The notes: generated from the letters alone by a model not told the origin. A stretch of DNA of 64,000 nucleotides from an uncultured Flavobacteriales bacterium (GCA_946479285.1 CAMLFH010000010.1:96665-160664); one strand, 5' to 3'; positions 34,211 through 43,129 are shown, counted from the stretch's first letter. Translations and numbers: made by a program.

Positions 34211-35467
34211 TTGCGCACAAACACACATCGAAATAATAAAAAGAAAATCATCAACGACCCCGTTTATGGTTTTATTTCAATTCCGGACGAATTTATTTTC
34301 GATTTGGTGGAGCATCCTTTCTTTCAAAGACTCAGAAGAATCAAGCAATTGGGCATGACACACCTGGTTTACCCGGGAGCTTTGCACACCCGTTTTCACC
34401 ACGCAATTGGGGCAATGCACCTGATGGCACAGGCTGTTGCGGTGATCCGCAGAAAAGGTCATGAGATTACGGACGAAGAAGAACGCGCGGTTTTGGTGGC
34501 GATTTTGCTGCACGATATCGGCCACGGACCGTTTAGCCATGCTTTGGAATTCGACATTGTGAAGAATGTCAGCCACGAACAGATATCTTATTACTTTATA
34601 CAAGCATTGAAGCGGGATTTTCCGGAAAATTCGGACGATTTGGAACGTGCCCTGATGATCTTCGCCAATAAATACCACAAGAAATTCCTGTATCAATTGG
34701 TTTCGAGCCAGCTGGACATGGACCGACTGGATTATTTGACCCGCGACAGTTTTTTCACCGGAGTTTCGGAGGGAATTGTGGGAACGGAACGCATCATCGA
34801 AATGCTGAATGTTCACAACGATCAATTGGTGATCGACGAAAAAGGAATTTACAGCATTGAGAAATTCCTGGTGGCAAGACGCGTGATGTACTGGCAGGTT
34901 TATTTGCACAAAACGGTTGTTTCGGGCGAATTTATGCTGATCAATATTCTGCGCAGAGCCAAAAAACTCATTCGTGACGGTCAGACTTTGTTTGGAAGTC
35001 CTGCCCTGCTCTATTTCATGGAAAAAGATGTTCAAAAAGTAGACTTCGAAACGAATCCTGAAGTGTTGCAAACCTTTGCGCAGCTGGATGACTTTGATGT
35101 AATGGGAGCAGTGAAAGTGTGGCAAAACCATTCGGATACCGTTTTGTCCATTCTTTCCAGGAACCTCGTAGACCGCAATTTGCATAAGGTAGAAATCGCA
35201 AAAGAACCGTTCAGCCCGGACCGTATTTTGATGGAAAAGGAATTGGTGCGCACTCAATACCAGCTGGATGATGAAGAGATCAACTACTTCGTTTACTCCG
35301 AATTACTTTCGAACAATGCCTACAGCCAGGTGAAACAGACCATTAACCTGCTCATGAAAGGTGGACAAACGATTGACGTTTCCAAAGCTTCAGATAATCT
35401 CAATATTTCAGCATTGGCTCAGCCGGTTGAGAAATACTGTTTGTGTTACCCGGTGACGAGACATTAA
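34211..35467 (+). CDS. HD-domain phosphohydrolase (dNTPase-like)
   Basis: A 418-residue cytoplasmic protein of the HD superfamily. The opening is typical (NDPVYGFISIPDEFIFDLVE, then FFQRLRRIKQLG). Metal ligands are His63/64 (TRFHHAIGAMHL), the HD pair at 101-102 with His105 and His110 (LLHDIGHGPFSHALE), and the Asp in QLDMDRLDYLTRD near 180. The nearest known activities are dNTP triphosphohydrolases and related nucleotidases. The best start is a TTG at 34211, since no ATG lies upstream in frame near the conserved N-terminus. Confidence 0.86.
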   Translation: MRTNTHRNNKKKIINDPVYGFISIPDEFIFDLVEHPFFQRLRRIKQLGMTHLVYPGALHTRFHHAIGAMHLMAQAVAVIRRKGHEITDEEERAVLVAILLHDIGHGPFSHALEFDIVKNVSHEQISYYFIQALKRDFPENSDDLERALMIFANKYHKKFLYQLVSSQLDMDRLDYLTRDSFFTGVSEGIVGTERIIEMLNVHNDQLVIDEKGIYSIEKFLVARRVMYWQVYLHKTVVSGEFMLINILRRAKKLIRDGQTLFGSPALLYFMEKDVQKVDFETNPEVLQTFAQLDDFDVMGAVKVWQNHSDTVLSILSRNLVDRNLHKVEIAKEPFSPDRILMEKELVRTQYQLDDEEINYFVYSELLSNNAYSQVKQTINLLMKGGQTIDVSKASDNLNISALAQPVEKYCLCYPVTRH

Positions 35468-35483
35468 GATCACCCTCATTTTT

Positions 35484-35572
35484 TTTACCACGAGGAACAC
35501 AAAGAGCACAAGGGACTATTTTATTACTCCAAGTCAAGCAAGTGTAGAACCTCGTGTGCTTCGTGATTAAAT
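35484..35572. repeat. Inverted-repeat element, copy 1 (TTACCACGAGGAACACAAAG)
   Basis: The left arm, TTACCACGAGGAACACAAAG followed by AGCACAAGG, and the right arm CCTCGTGTGCTTCGTGATTAA pair imperfectly over about 25 bases around a 35-bp spacer. A second copy with longer arms is at 37381-37471. Confidence 0.7.
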
Positions 35573-35625
35573 AATTTGAATTCTGCTAAGAAATACCCAT
35601 TTTTACTAGTCTCAAACAAACTCAA

Positions 35626-36705
35626 ATGTTTTCAAGAACGGGTATCAACAGCACTATTCTCTTCCTTACGGCAATCCTATTATTCTCTTGTGGCGGTTCG
35701 GGGAGAAAATCTGCTGAAACAGAAAAAAAACGACCGAATTTAAAAGTATGTGAATCGATGCCGGTTTCCAAAAAGAAAGAACCGTTTGATATCATCCGGT
35801 TCCTGCTGGATGAAGAAGCGAAAGGGTTTAAAAAGGCTAAAATCGATTACAGGGAACATTCTGTTTCATTTTCAGGCGATGAGGATCCGTATTCGGTCAG
35901 TTTTAGCTTGCTTGCATCCGAAGATTTGAATCAAGACGGCTTAAGTGATTATATTATCCACCGCGAATCGGAAGGAATGCTTGGAGGAAATGTACATTCC
36001 AATTCACAGATCCTTTACCTCATTATGGGGATGGATAATCAAATCGGACAAAGACATGAGATCCTCTGCTATGCACCGTTTTCGTATAACATACTGGAAG
36101 ATCTTACTTACAAGCATGGAAAACTGAAAGCACTTGCAACTCAAAACTTCAGGACTTATTTTCCGGAAGAAGGAGATGAATTGCCGTCCACCAACTTGTC
36201 TTTCATTTACCAAAACGGGAATGTCTACGAAGAAAGTTACCTCACGGAATGTGAATTGGCAAAATGGAAAAATAAAAAGCTCTTCCAGGGAAATTCGGAA
36301 GTGAGCAAAAGCATAGATATGCATAATTATACGGAAACTATCGTTGAAAAATACAAATCCGCCGAATTTGATGTCTCAGCAACCATTTCGGGTTGTGACA
36401 ACCTGAGTATTGATTTGGAAACTACATTTCCCTTTCACGACAATCAAAAGGAACTGATTGCTCAAAGAAAGCGATTCCTGGAATTCCTGAGAAAACACAC
36501 CACCAGGCTTTCTGATGAACTGGAGATCATTCAGCAATACTGTTTAGAACATGAAGAGAATATGAAAGAAGCTGTGGAAGTGGAAATACTGTCGTTTATT
36601 TTTCATACCAATCGGGAGAAAGGAAAAGTGACCTTCCGACTGAGAATCGACCAAATCCGGAACCCGGACCAGACAGAGAATTGGGAGATTACTACGAGAC
36701 TTTAA
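35626..36705 (+). CDS. Lipoprotein of unknown function
   Basis: A 359-residue predicted lipoprotein (lipobox LFSC near residue 22, then GGSG). The middle has an FG-GAP-like DLNQDGLSDYIIHRE segment (about 102-117), a calcium-loop-like motif often seen in extracellular repeat proteins, here only once. The C-terminal half is helical and charged. No family is recognised. It is flanked by two copies of the same inverted-repeat element (35484 and 37381), with one other gene between. Confidence 0.75.
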   Translation: MFSRTGINSTILFLTAILLFSCGGSGRKSAETEKKRPNLKVCESMPVSKKKEPFDIIRFLLDEEAKGFKKAKIDYREHSVSFSGDEDPYSVSFSLLASEDLNQDGLSDYIIHRESEGMLGGNVHSNSQILYLIMGMDNQIGQRHEILCYAPFSYNILEDLTYKHGKLKALATQNFRTYFPEEGDELPSTNLSFIYQNGNVYEESYLTECELAKWKNKKLFQGNSEVSKSIDMHNYTETIVEKYKSAEFDVSATISGCDNLSIDLETTFPFHDNQKELIAQRKRFLEFLRKHTTRLSDELEIIQQYCLEHEENMKEAVEVEILSFIFHTNREKGKVTFRLRIDQIRNPDQTENWEITTRL

Positions 36706-36822
36706 GACATCCGGATTTTGGACCAGATTCGATATTGATCCAAAAATCTAAGTCCTGACATGTTAATATGCTGACGTCTTAATAGCGCAAAAAATCGTTT
36801 ATTTACCAAAAATTTAAAGCTT

Positions 36823-37362
36823 ATGATGATTGTTTGGATTATTCTGGGTGCGATCGGTGGATTGATCGTCCTTGTGTTACTAATTGCTGCTTTCAGCAAA
36901 AAAGATTTTCGTGTAGAGCGAACCATTACAGTCAACAAACCACTCCCTGAAACTTATGACTTCCTGACATCACTGAAAAAACAGAACCAATGGAGCAAAT
37001 GGACCCAAATGGATCCGAACGTGAAGATTACCTTCAGCGGTACGGACAAAACAGTAGGATTTATTTCCAAATGGGAGAGCCAGAACAAACAAGTGGGAGA
37101 AGGAGAACAGGAAATCAAAAAATTGATCCCGAACCAGCGAATTGAGAACGAACTGCGCTTTCTAAAACCGATGAAAAGTATAGCCAATGCATATTTCACC
37201 GTAGCAGCAGAAGGAGATGCACACACACGTGTTGCCTGGGGATTTACCAGCAGAACTCCCTGGCCATTCAATGCTTTTATGCTTTTCTTCAACATGGAAA
37301 ATGCGATTGGAAAAGATTTCGATGAAGGATTGGGGAATATGAAACGAATGATCGAAGCCTGA
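36823..37362 (+). CDS. Membrane-anchored SRPBCC (START-like) domain protein
   Basis: A 179-residue protein with one N-terminal membrane helix (residues 3-24) followed by a START-like fold. FRVERTITVNKPLPETYDFL, WSKWTQMDPNV and VGFISKWESQNKQVGEGEQ are hallmarks of the polyketide-cyclase/AHSA1-like group. Such domains bind a small hydrophobic ligand in a helix-grip cavity; the ligand is not predictable. Confidence 0.85.
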   Translation: MMIVWIILGAIGGLIVLVLLIAAFSKKDFRVERTITVNKPLPETYDFLTSLKKQNQWSKWTQMDPNVKITFSGTDKTVGFISKWESQNKQVGEGEQEIKKLIPNQRIENELRFLKPMKSIANAYFTVAAEGDAHTRVAWGFTSRTPWPFNAFMLFFNMENAIGKDFDEGLGNMKRMIEA

Positions 37363-37380
37363 TAATTCCCCTCTTTTAAA

Positions 37381-37471
37381 TTAACCACGAGGAACACAAA
37401 GAGCACAAGGAATTATTTTACAGCTAAGCTCATAAAAAAACTTCGTGCGCTTCGTGTACTTTGTGGTTAAA
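37381..37471. repeat. Inverted-repeat element, copy 2
   Basis: The left arm, TTAACCACGAGGAACACAAA followed by GAGCACAAGG (37381-37410), pairs with the right arm ending CTTCGTGTACTTTGTGGTTA (37441-37470) over about 30 bases. It is the same family as 35484-35572, with better-preserved ends. Confidence 0.72.
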
Positions 37472-37534
37472 TCCTTTACGATTGTTTTTAGAAGTATTCT
37501 TTGAGTCGAATACACGTCCATTTTTGTGTAGAGA

Positions 37535-37798
37535 CTAATCCGAAAAATCTACCGGTAATGCCGCAATAATAGCATCAGCACCTTTCCTTACTGATTCAAA
37601 GAATGTGGTTATTTCTTCATCTGTGAGGTCGTCGATGAAATGCTGCTGAAAATGTTCATTCAGGCGCTGGCTCATTTGGTGCTTGATAGCGAATACCAAC
37701 TCAGCCAATTTCTCCCGGTCCGCAGAAGTGTAATCCAGCTCGTTCAATTTCTTGCTGAGATTGGTTAAATAAGATTCTAAAAGCTGTTCTTTCGTCAT
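37535..37798 (-). CDS. Small helical protein of unknown function
   Basis: An 87-residue acidic, all-helical protein without signal peptide (KLNELDYTSADREKLAELVF; DDLTDEEITTFFESVRKGAD). No family is recognised. It lies 39 bp before the start of the secreted endonuclease-like gene region on the same strand but downstream of that gene's stop, so the two could share a transcript. Confidence 0.6.
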   Translation of the reverse strand: MTKEQLLESYLTNLSKKLNELDYTSADREKLAELVFAIKHQMSQRLNEHFQQHFIDDLTDEEITTFFESVRKGADAIIAALPVDFSD

Positions 37799-37837
37799 AC
37801 GGAAAGTTACAAAAAATCAAAACTGGATTCTAAGAAT

Positions 37838-39577
37838 TTACTCTTTGACAATCATTTTCCGTGCAGAAACTCCATCTTTCGCAAGTTCCACGAAATAAAC
37901 CCCGTTCTTCAAATCAAACAGTGGAATTGTTACCTGGTTATCATTCGAGAAATCAAGCATCTGTGTTCGTATCAGTTCTCCTGACACACTCAGAATCCGC
38001 AATTCAATGGTTCCCAGCGCAAAAACACTTTCGCAACGAAGGATCACGCTTTCTGTTGCAGGATTCGGGAAGAGCGTAAATTCCGTTTCAGCGAATAATT
38101 CACCAACTGAAGTTGTATTGGAAAAGACCGTCGTCTGGATTGTCAGCGAACAACCGTTTTGGTCCGTGATCACACAGGAATAAGTTCCCGCACACAAGTT
38201 TGTTGCCGTAGAAGTGGTTTGGTTCAGCGGATCATTCCACTGATATGAATAAGGAGTATTCCCGCCGGATACCACTACGAAAGATTGCCCGTTGCAGGTC
38301 CCGTAATCCATTCCGTCAAAACCGTTGCCGCTAATCGGACTGGTGGATGCTACTTCAAAGCAAACCTGGTCCGTCAATCCGTTGTTGTCTGTTACCGTTA
38401 CGCAATAACTACCTCCCTGAAGATTTGCTGCGGTATTCGTGGTTTGTGAACCCGCGTTTGCGCTCCATTGATAGGTATATGGTCCCTGACCCAAATTGGG
38501 GTGAACAGTTACGCTGGTCCCACCCGATTGACAACCGCTTCCCGCAAATGTCAAAGTTAGGTTCAATCCGTTATTCGTTGGAATAGTGGCCGTAACATCC
38601 ATTTTCACCGGCAAATGATCGGAAGAATAATACAAGGCACGAACTAAAGAATCCGGATATTGCGAATTGCTTCCCGCCAAAATACTTTGGTTGTAATGAT
38701 TCCCGTCATTCCCGATAGCTTTGTAAGAGTTGGTATTGTATTGCAATAAGTTTGTTCCGTTCATGACATTCTGCGACACGATGATGTGGTCAAAACGATC
38801 ATCCAATCCGCCGGTAACGCCGCAATCTGTGGAACCGCTCGCACGTGGTGATTGCGTGTGAATCGCAGCAAATGAGTTGTTGGTTGTCCAGTTTCCGGGC
38901 ATATTCAAAGGATCTTTCAGGAAATTCGTGCCACCGCTCACCAGGTTTTGGTAACCCACTTCCGTACTGCGGTAAGTATTCAAATCTCCGCAAACGAAAA
39001 GGTGTCGTCCTTGTGGTCTTCCGTTTAAAACGGCACGAAGCAATTGCGTTTGCGCCGCACGATCAGCCAAGTCTGCACTTGCACTTCCGGCTTTCAAATG
39101 GCACATGAACACTTCTATGAAACAGGTATCGTGGTGTTGAGGCAAGGTTGCGTCGTTTACATACAAAATGTAGTGATTGATATCCCTTGGCGAAGTTTGA
39201 ACAATGCGCTGCTCTTTCAAAGTAAGCTTGGATGAGTTGTAAAACAACATGTTCTGCAAATCACCGCCAGCCGAATTGTTGATCCATTGCGCACGTTGGT
39301 AATGTGTGGTTCCAAATACATTCAAAGCACGGGTCAATACGCTGTCGCAGCCCGCCGGTGTCTGGATCTCGCAACCCACCAAAATATCCGGTTTCAGGTA
39401 CTGCATGATCTTGCGCAAAGAATCCGCCCGATTGGGAAGATTGACATTGCTGCTGCCACAATCGTTCCTTCCATTGGGGAAGTTCAACAGGTTGTAGGAA
39501 ACAATGCGAACGGGAATTGTTTGAGCCGAAGCTGTAAGTCCCAAAACGAGCAGAAGAGCAAATAAAGCGTATTTCAT
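37838..39577 (-). CDS. Secreted endonuclease/exonuclease/phosphatase-fold protein with T9SS sorting domain
   Basis: A 579-residue protein. A signal peptide (to about residue 19, SAQ) precedes an endonuclease/exonuclease/phosphatase domain (about 22-335). Its active-site marks are N29 (VSYNLLNF), E70 (LVGCEIQT), CGDLNTY near 195-201 and SSDHLPV near 322-328. Two SprB/PKD-like modules follow (TYQWSANAGSQTTNTAANL; SYQWNDPLNQTTSTATNL). A type A C-terminal sorting domain (FPNPATESVILR, ending MIVKE) directs export through the type IX system and surface attachment. It could be a nuclease or a phosphatase; surface DNA use is a plausible guess. Confidence 0.88.
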   Translation of the reverse strand: MKYALFALLLVLGLTASAQTIPVRIVSYNLLNFPNGRNDCGSSNVNLPNRADSLRKIMQYLKPDILVGCEIQTPAGCDSVLTRALNVFGTTHYQRAQWINNSAGGDLQNMLFYNSSKLTLKEQRIVQTSPRDINHYILYVNDATLPQHHDTCFIEVFMCHLKAGSASADLADRAAQTQLLRAVLNGRPQGRHLFVCGDLNTYRSTEVGYQNLVSGGTNFLKDPLNMPGNWTTNNSFAAIHTQSPRASGSTDCGVTGGLDDRFDHIIVSQNVMNGTNLLQYNTNSYKAIGNDGNHYNQSILAGSNSQYPDSLVRALYYSSDHLPVKMDVTATIPTNNGLNLTLTFAGSGCQSGGTSVTVHPNLGQGPYTYQWSANAGSQTTNTAANLQGGSYCVTVTDNNGLTDQVCFEVASTSPISGNGFDGMDYGTCNGQSFVVVSGGNTPYSYQWNDPLNQTTSTATNLCAGTYSCVITDQNGCSLTIQTTVFSNTTSVGELFAETEFTLFPNPATESVILRCESVFALGTIELRILSVSGELIRTQMLDFSNDNQVTIPLFDLKNGVYFVELAKDGVSARKMIVKE

Positions 39578-39909
39578 GGTACAAAATTACGACGGAAAAG
39601 CGCGGGAACCCAAGAATAAATTGGGTAAAACGGTTTAGTTGCACATTATAATATCTCCCGTCCGCCGCGGCGGACAAATGACGCAGATTAAAACCTCCCC
39701 CTTCGGAGGGGGACTGAGGGGGAGGAAGTGAGAGAATGAATATAGCTGATTTTTTCGCTCTGCTCAAGGAACACTCACGACCGTTCAGAAGACTCAAAAA
39801 TGCAGTTCGGAAAGTTTTTTGGGCAGTTCGGAAGAAAGAATTACATGATTGGGACTAACTAAAGAAATAAATACTACTTTGTCGGCTGATAACTGAAACA
39901 CTATTACTG
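39578..39909. other. Intergenic region with palindromic repeats
   Basis: This 332-bp gap holds the perfect palindrome GTCCGCCGCGGCGGAC (39660-39675) and the compact CCTCCCCCTTCGGAGGGGGA element (39694-39725). The remainder has no recognisable coding sequence. Base composition changes sharply to AT-rich at its right end, where the two-gene island begins. Confidence 0.6.
39660..39725. repeat. Palindrome GTCCGCCGCGGCGGAC and CCTCCCCC-type repeat
   Basis: The 16-bp palindrome at 39660-39675 is perfect. The next repeat (39694-39725: CCTCCCCCTTCGGAGGGGGA, then CTGAGGGGGAGGA) is a fused version of the arms at 28285-28435, suggesting one mobile family at two loci. Confidence 0.7.
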
Positions 39910-40812
39910 ATGAGCGAATTCTTTTCTAAAATTGAAAACTTTCTGTTTGATTTACTAGGTCTCATATTACCTGGATTTATTTTTCTTGGCGTATTAATTA
40001 CCCCTTTAGCCTTAGTTGATATTTCTAAAATAGCTCCACCTGACCTCGAAAAATCATTTATTTTATCTGAACTATCAACTATTAGCAATCTTTTTAAAAA
40101 TTATTGGAATGAAAAATCATTATTAATTACCAGTATAATAATAGTATTAGCCTATTTATTTGGTCACTTTGCTAAAGTTTTCTCAATAATAAAATATGAA
40201 ATCTTAGTAGCCCTATTTGATAAAACTTTTAATAAAGTAATGAACTATAGTTATAAGAAAACAAAAACTGGTATTGAGTTCTTATACAAAAAAATAAGCC
40301 AACAAGATTTTAATAACACAAAGTTTTATTCGTGGTTAAAAGATATTATTAAGCCAATCAAAAACACTTTATTGAAAGTATTTACATTCAAATCCGAAGA
40401 TTATATAAATGACAATAAAGACTTAAAAACAGAGTGCATTAAAATAATAAATGATAGACTTAACACTAACTATCCTGATAAGTGGTACTCGATTTATAAA
40501 TTTTCAACTATTATAAATAATCAGGAGAATATTAGATCACTAGCAGCCTTCTTCTTGGCAAAATATAATCTCTATAGATCTCTTTCTTTTATTTTTCTTT
40601 TTGCAACAATATATTTTTATTTCTTCTTTATAACAACAATAAATTATTTCCAAGATGGCACGCAAAAATCTTCTTCTTTAATTTTAATTACAACATCATT
40701 GTTATGGTTCACTTTCCATTATAAATATAAGCGCTATTGGACACTTTGTGGTAATGAAACATTAGTATCTTTGTATTTTTATCTAAACAAGAAAAAAATT
40801 AATGAAGTTTAA
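39910..40812 (+). CDS. AT-rich membrane protein of unknown function, paired with DEDDh exonuclease
   Basis: A 300-residue protein. An N-terminal hydrophobic segment (about 12-40) and a second helix (about 70-92) precede a Lys/Asn-rich cytoplasmic middle (about 95-215). Two further helices sit near 226-265, and the C-terminus is short and basic. No family is recognised. Codon use is extremely AT-rich compared with both flanks, pointing to recent transfer. Its last 11 bases overlap the exonuclease gene, so the two are co-translated. A membrane protein coupled to a nuclease is a frequent layout in phage-defence operons, but no known system is matched. Confidence 0.75.
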   Translation: MSEFFSKIENFLFDLLGLILPGFIFLGVLITPLALVDISKIAPPDLEKSFILSELSTISNLFKNYWNEKSLLITSIIIVLAYLFGHFAKVFSIIKYEILVALFDKTFNKVMNYSYKKTKTGIEFLYKKISQQDFNNTKFYSWLKDIIKPIKNTLLKVFTFKSEDYINDNKDLKTECIKIINDRLNTNYPDKWYSIYKFSTIINNQENIRSLAAFFLAKYNLYRSLSFIFLFATIYFYFFFITTINYFQDGTQKSSSLILITTSLLWFTFHYKYKRYWTLCGNETLVSLYFYLNKKKINEV

Positions 40813-41395
40813 TAGAATCCTTTTTATTGATACCGAAACTGGTGGAATAGATCCTATTAATAATAGTTTATTGTCTATTGCATTTGTAATTTGGGATAAT
40901 GGTAAGATTTCTCAACCCCAAGAGTTTCTAATAAATGATGGAGTATTAAATGTTACTCAATCAGCTCTAGATATTAATAAAATTGACTTAATTGAACACT
41001 CTAAAAAAGCAATGTCCCCGAAAGACATAATTTATAAAATTGAGCAATATCTAGAATGTAATTTTTCGGATGAAGAAAAAATAATATTATGCGGACACAA
41101 TGTACTTTTTGATATCAATTTCTTCAAGAATTTTTGTCAAAATTATGGACTAGATTATAACAAAAGGTTTTCACATCGATACGTGGATACGGCTTCAATA
41201 TTATTCTACCTTTCAACAGTCGGAATCATCCCTGATAATATGACATCTTCTCAGAATGCGTTTGATTATTTCAATATTTCTGTCAATAATAGACATAGCG
41301 CTTTGGGGGATGTATTAGCAACAACAGAACTTTTCAACCAAATGCTTTTGCTAATTTCCAACTTAAAAGATACTAAGACATTCAAGACTTATTGA
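40802..41395 (+). CDS. DEDDh-type 3'-5' exonuclease (DnaQ-like)
   Basis: A 197-residue exonuclease domain with all five DEDDh residues visible: D10 and E12 (LFIDTETGG), D104 (GHNVLFDINFF), H165 and D170 (RHSALGD). Two metal ions held by these residues would remove 3'-terminal nucleotides. It is the bare domain without polymerase or other fusion. It overlaps the preceding membrane-protein gene by 11 bp and shares its AT-rich codon use. The substrate, DNA or RNA, is not evident. A role alongside the membrane protein in defence or nucleic-acid degradation is inferred from the pairing. Confidence 0.87.
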   Translation: MKFNRILFIDTETGGIDPINNSLLSIAFVIWDNGKISQPQEFLINDGVLNVTQSALDINKIDLIEHSKKAMSPKDIIYKIEQYLECNFSDEEKIILCGHNVLFDINFFKNFCQNYGLDYNKRFSHRYVDTASILFYLSTVGIIPDNMTSSQNAFDYFNISVNNRHSALGDVLATTELFNQMLLLISNLKDTKTFKTY

Positions 41396-41475
41396 TCGCC
41401 CCATGACCCTTCACCAACACCCCCTCTTCTTCTCTTCCCCGAACAACAATAAGTAATCCCTCCAGAGAAATCCCC

Positions 41476-41483
41476 TACCTTTC
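41476..41483 (+). promoter_or_regulatory. -7-like box (TACCTTTC)
   Basis: TACCTTTC differs from TAnnTTTG at the last base and ends 18 bases before the ATG at 41502. The same kind of box (TACCTTCC, 43189-43196) precedes the gene at 43214. Confidence 0.4.
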
Positions 41484-41501
41484 TCCCCAAATCACACCTT
41501 T

Positions 41502-42023
41502 ATGAAAACAGTTTTTCTACTTCTCCTGAGTTCCCTGGTTATCAAGGGGACATTTGCTCAAACCACTTATTCAAGTGCTGGTCAGATGGCGATCTTTAAG
41601 GCTGACAGTATGATGTTTCATCACAAAGGCAACGATTCTACTTTCACGCTGAAAACTACCATTCATGCGCTTTCACCATTGAAAAATCAGCGGGTGGTTT
41701 CGAAAGGTACCGCGGAGGGAGAGATTTATCGGGTGAAAGACGAGATAATCAAGGTCCTTTACATGAAAACTTATCGGGACAAACTGGCTGATGATGCATC
41801 CATAGAAAAAAGCAGCTTGTACCAAATCTACTATTTCAAAGGCAAACCTTTTTATGTAATCTTCTCTCATTCGGAAAAGGTCCAATCTGAAACGGTCTGC
41901 AAAAACTACTTCGATTTTTATGTCAATCCACGTGAACCGGATTACCAACAATCTGATTATTTCGATGTCGCAAAACTCAGAAAAGAAGTTCAGGAAATAG
42001 TTTCTGAAATAGAAAGGCTATAA
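41502..42023 (+). CDS. Exported protein of unknown function
   Basis: A 173-residue protein with a clear signal peptide ending near TFAQ. The mature part is mixed alpha/beta, with a Lys/Asp-rich centre (KTYRDKLADDASIEKSSLYQ) and a helical end. No family is recognised. It is followed 16 bp later by a lipoprotein gene, probably in one transcript. Confidence 0.7.
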   Translation: MKTVFLLLLSSLVIKGTFAQTTYSSAGQMAIFKADSMMFHHKGNDSTFTLKTTIHALSPLKNQRVVSKGTAEGEIYRVKDEIIKVLYMKTYRDKLADDASIEKSSLYQIYYFKGKPFYVIFSHSEKVQSETVCKNYFDFYVNPREPDYQQSDYFDVAKLRKEVQEIVSEIERL

Positions 42024-42039
42024 ACCATTAAACTCATCT

Positions 42040-42531
42040 ATGAAGCACCTGCTTTTTCTGTTACTGCTCATTTCTGTTTACAGTTGCAATTCGCCCACTC
42101 AAAAACCTACTCCAAAAGAAACAGTCGGAAAAGAACTTTCCCTGGAGCACACGAAATGGAACAGCCAATTTTACCACTACAATAACTTTTATCATTTTAC
42201 AGATAAATCGGCTGGTTATTCGCAGGATGGACAAGTGGCATGGAGCTGTCCGATAGATTTGAAAGCGAAGAAAATTCCGGAAAACAAAATTCTTTACAGC
42301 GAAAAGGAAGTATTTACTTATGTGATTAAAGACAGTAAATTAACGATTCACTATCTGAATCGGGATACCACACAAACTCCCGTGGAAGACCGAGTCTTTA
42401 ACTATCGGAAAAAGTATAGCGATTGGATTTCAGATTACACCTTTACTTACGGCCCGGAAATATTGCAACCCGGAAAACGCAAGGAGGTTTTTGACGAATC
42501 AGGTACTCCACAAATAAAATCGTCCAATTAA
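42040..42531 (+). CDS. Small lipoprotein of unknown function
   Basis: A 163-residue predicted lipoprotein (lipobox VYSC near residue 16, then NSPTQK). The body looks like a small beta-rich domain (TKWNSQFYHYNNFYHFTDKS; VFTYVIKDSKLTIHYLNRD), reminiscent of lipocalin-like stress-monitoring lipoproteins, but I cannot assign a family. Same strand and 16-bp spacing tie it to the exported protein upstream. Confidence 0.7.
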   Translation: MKHLLFLLLLISVYSCNSPTQKPTPKETVGKELSLEHTKWNSQFYHYNNFYHFTDKSAGYSQDGQVAWSCPIDLKAKKIPENKILYSEKEVFTYVIKDSKLTIHYLNRDTTQTPVEDRVFNYRKKYSDWISDYTFTYGPEILQPGKRKEVFDESGTPQIKSSN

Positions 42532-42545
42532 CCCTGAACTCGAAA

Positions 42546-42568
42546 TTGGTAATTAGCAATTCGTAATT
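42546..42568. repeat. 23-bp repeat, exact copy of 24260-24282
   Basis: Identical 23-bp AT-rich sequence, here in the gap between a lipoprotein and the YcxB-like gene and a few bases before a -7-like box (TATCTTCG, 42575-42582). Confidence 0.8.
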
Positions 42569-42586
42569 CCTAATTATCTTCGCCTC

Positions 42587-43129
42587 ATGACTTACACCTT
42601 TTCCTTAAGCCAAAGTGATTACTTGAATCACCAGTTGTTTTTTGCTTCTACCGCTCTGAATGCTCATAAACAGCGAAAAAATGGTCAAATTATCTATACA
42701 GTAATGTTCCTGTTCCTGGCCTTTAATTTCTATACTGATAAAAAAGTATTATCCGCTGTCATTCTAGTAATCATAGCAATTGCCTGGGTCATTTTCTATC
42801 CGCTTTATGCCAAAAATCACCAGCGAAATCACTTTGAGAAGCATGTCAATCGCTTCTTAGCAGATAAATTCGATAAAGTTTCCACGATAGCTATGGATGA
42901 CCAGCTAATCCAGAGCGAAGAGGAGAATTACGAAATGAAAATTGGTGTCAACCAGGTGAAACACATTTATGAAACAGCTGATTACTTCTATGCGCAGTTG
43001 AAATCCGGACTCACCTTTATTTTTCCACGGAAAAAGATTGAGAACGTTGACGTTTTGGAAGACCAGTTGCGCGATATTGCCGCTAAAAACCAAATCAGCT
43101 TCACAGAGATGACTGATTGGAAGTGGTAG
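42587..43129 (+). CDS. YcxB-like membrane protein
   Basis: A 180-residue protein. A short N-terminal strand segment (YTFSLSQSDYLNHQLF) precedes two closely spaced membrane helices (about 36-80) and a C-terminal YcxB-like domain (NQVKHIYETADYFYAQ, then LTFIFPRKKIENV). Such proteins are common, small and of unknown role. A TATCTTCG box ends 4 bases before the ATG, suggesting a leaderless or near-leaderless mRNA. Confidence 0.78.
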   Translation: MTYTFSLSQSDYLNHQLFFASTALNAHKQRKNGQIIYTVMFLFLAFNFYTDKKVLSAVILVIIAIAWVIFYPLYAKNHQRNHFEKHVNRFLADKFDKVSTIAMDDQLIQSEEENYEMKIGVNQVKHIYETADYFYAQLKSGLTFIFPRKKIENVDVLEDQLRDIAAKNQISFTEMTDWKW

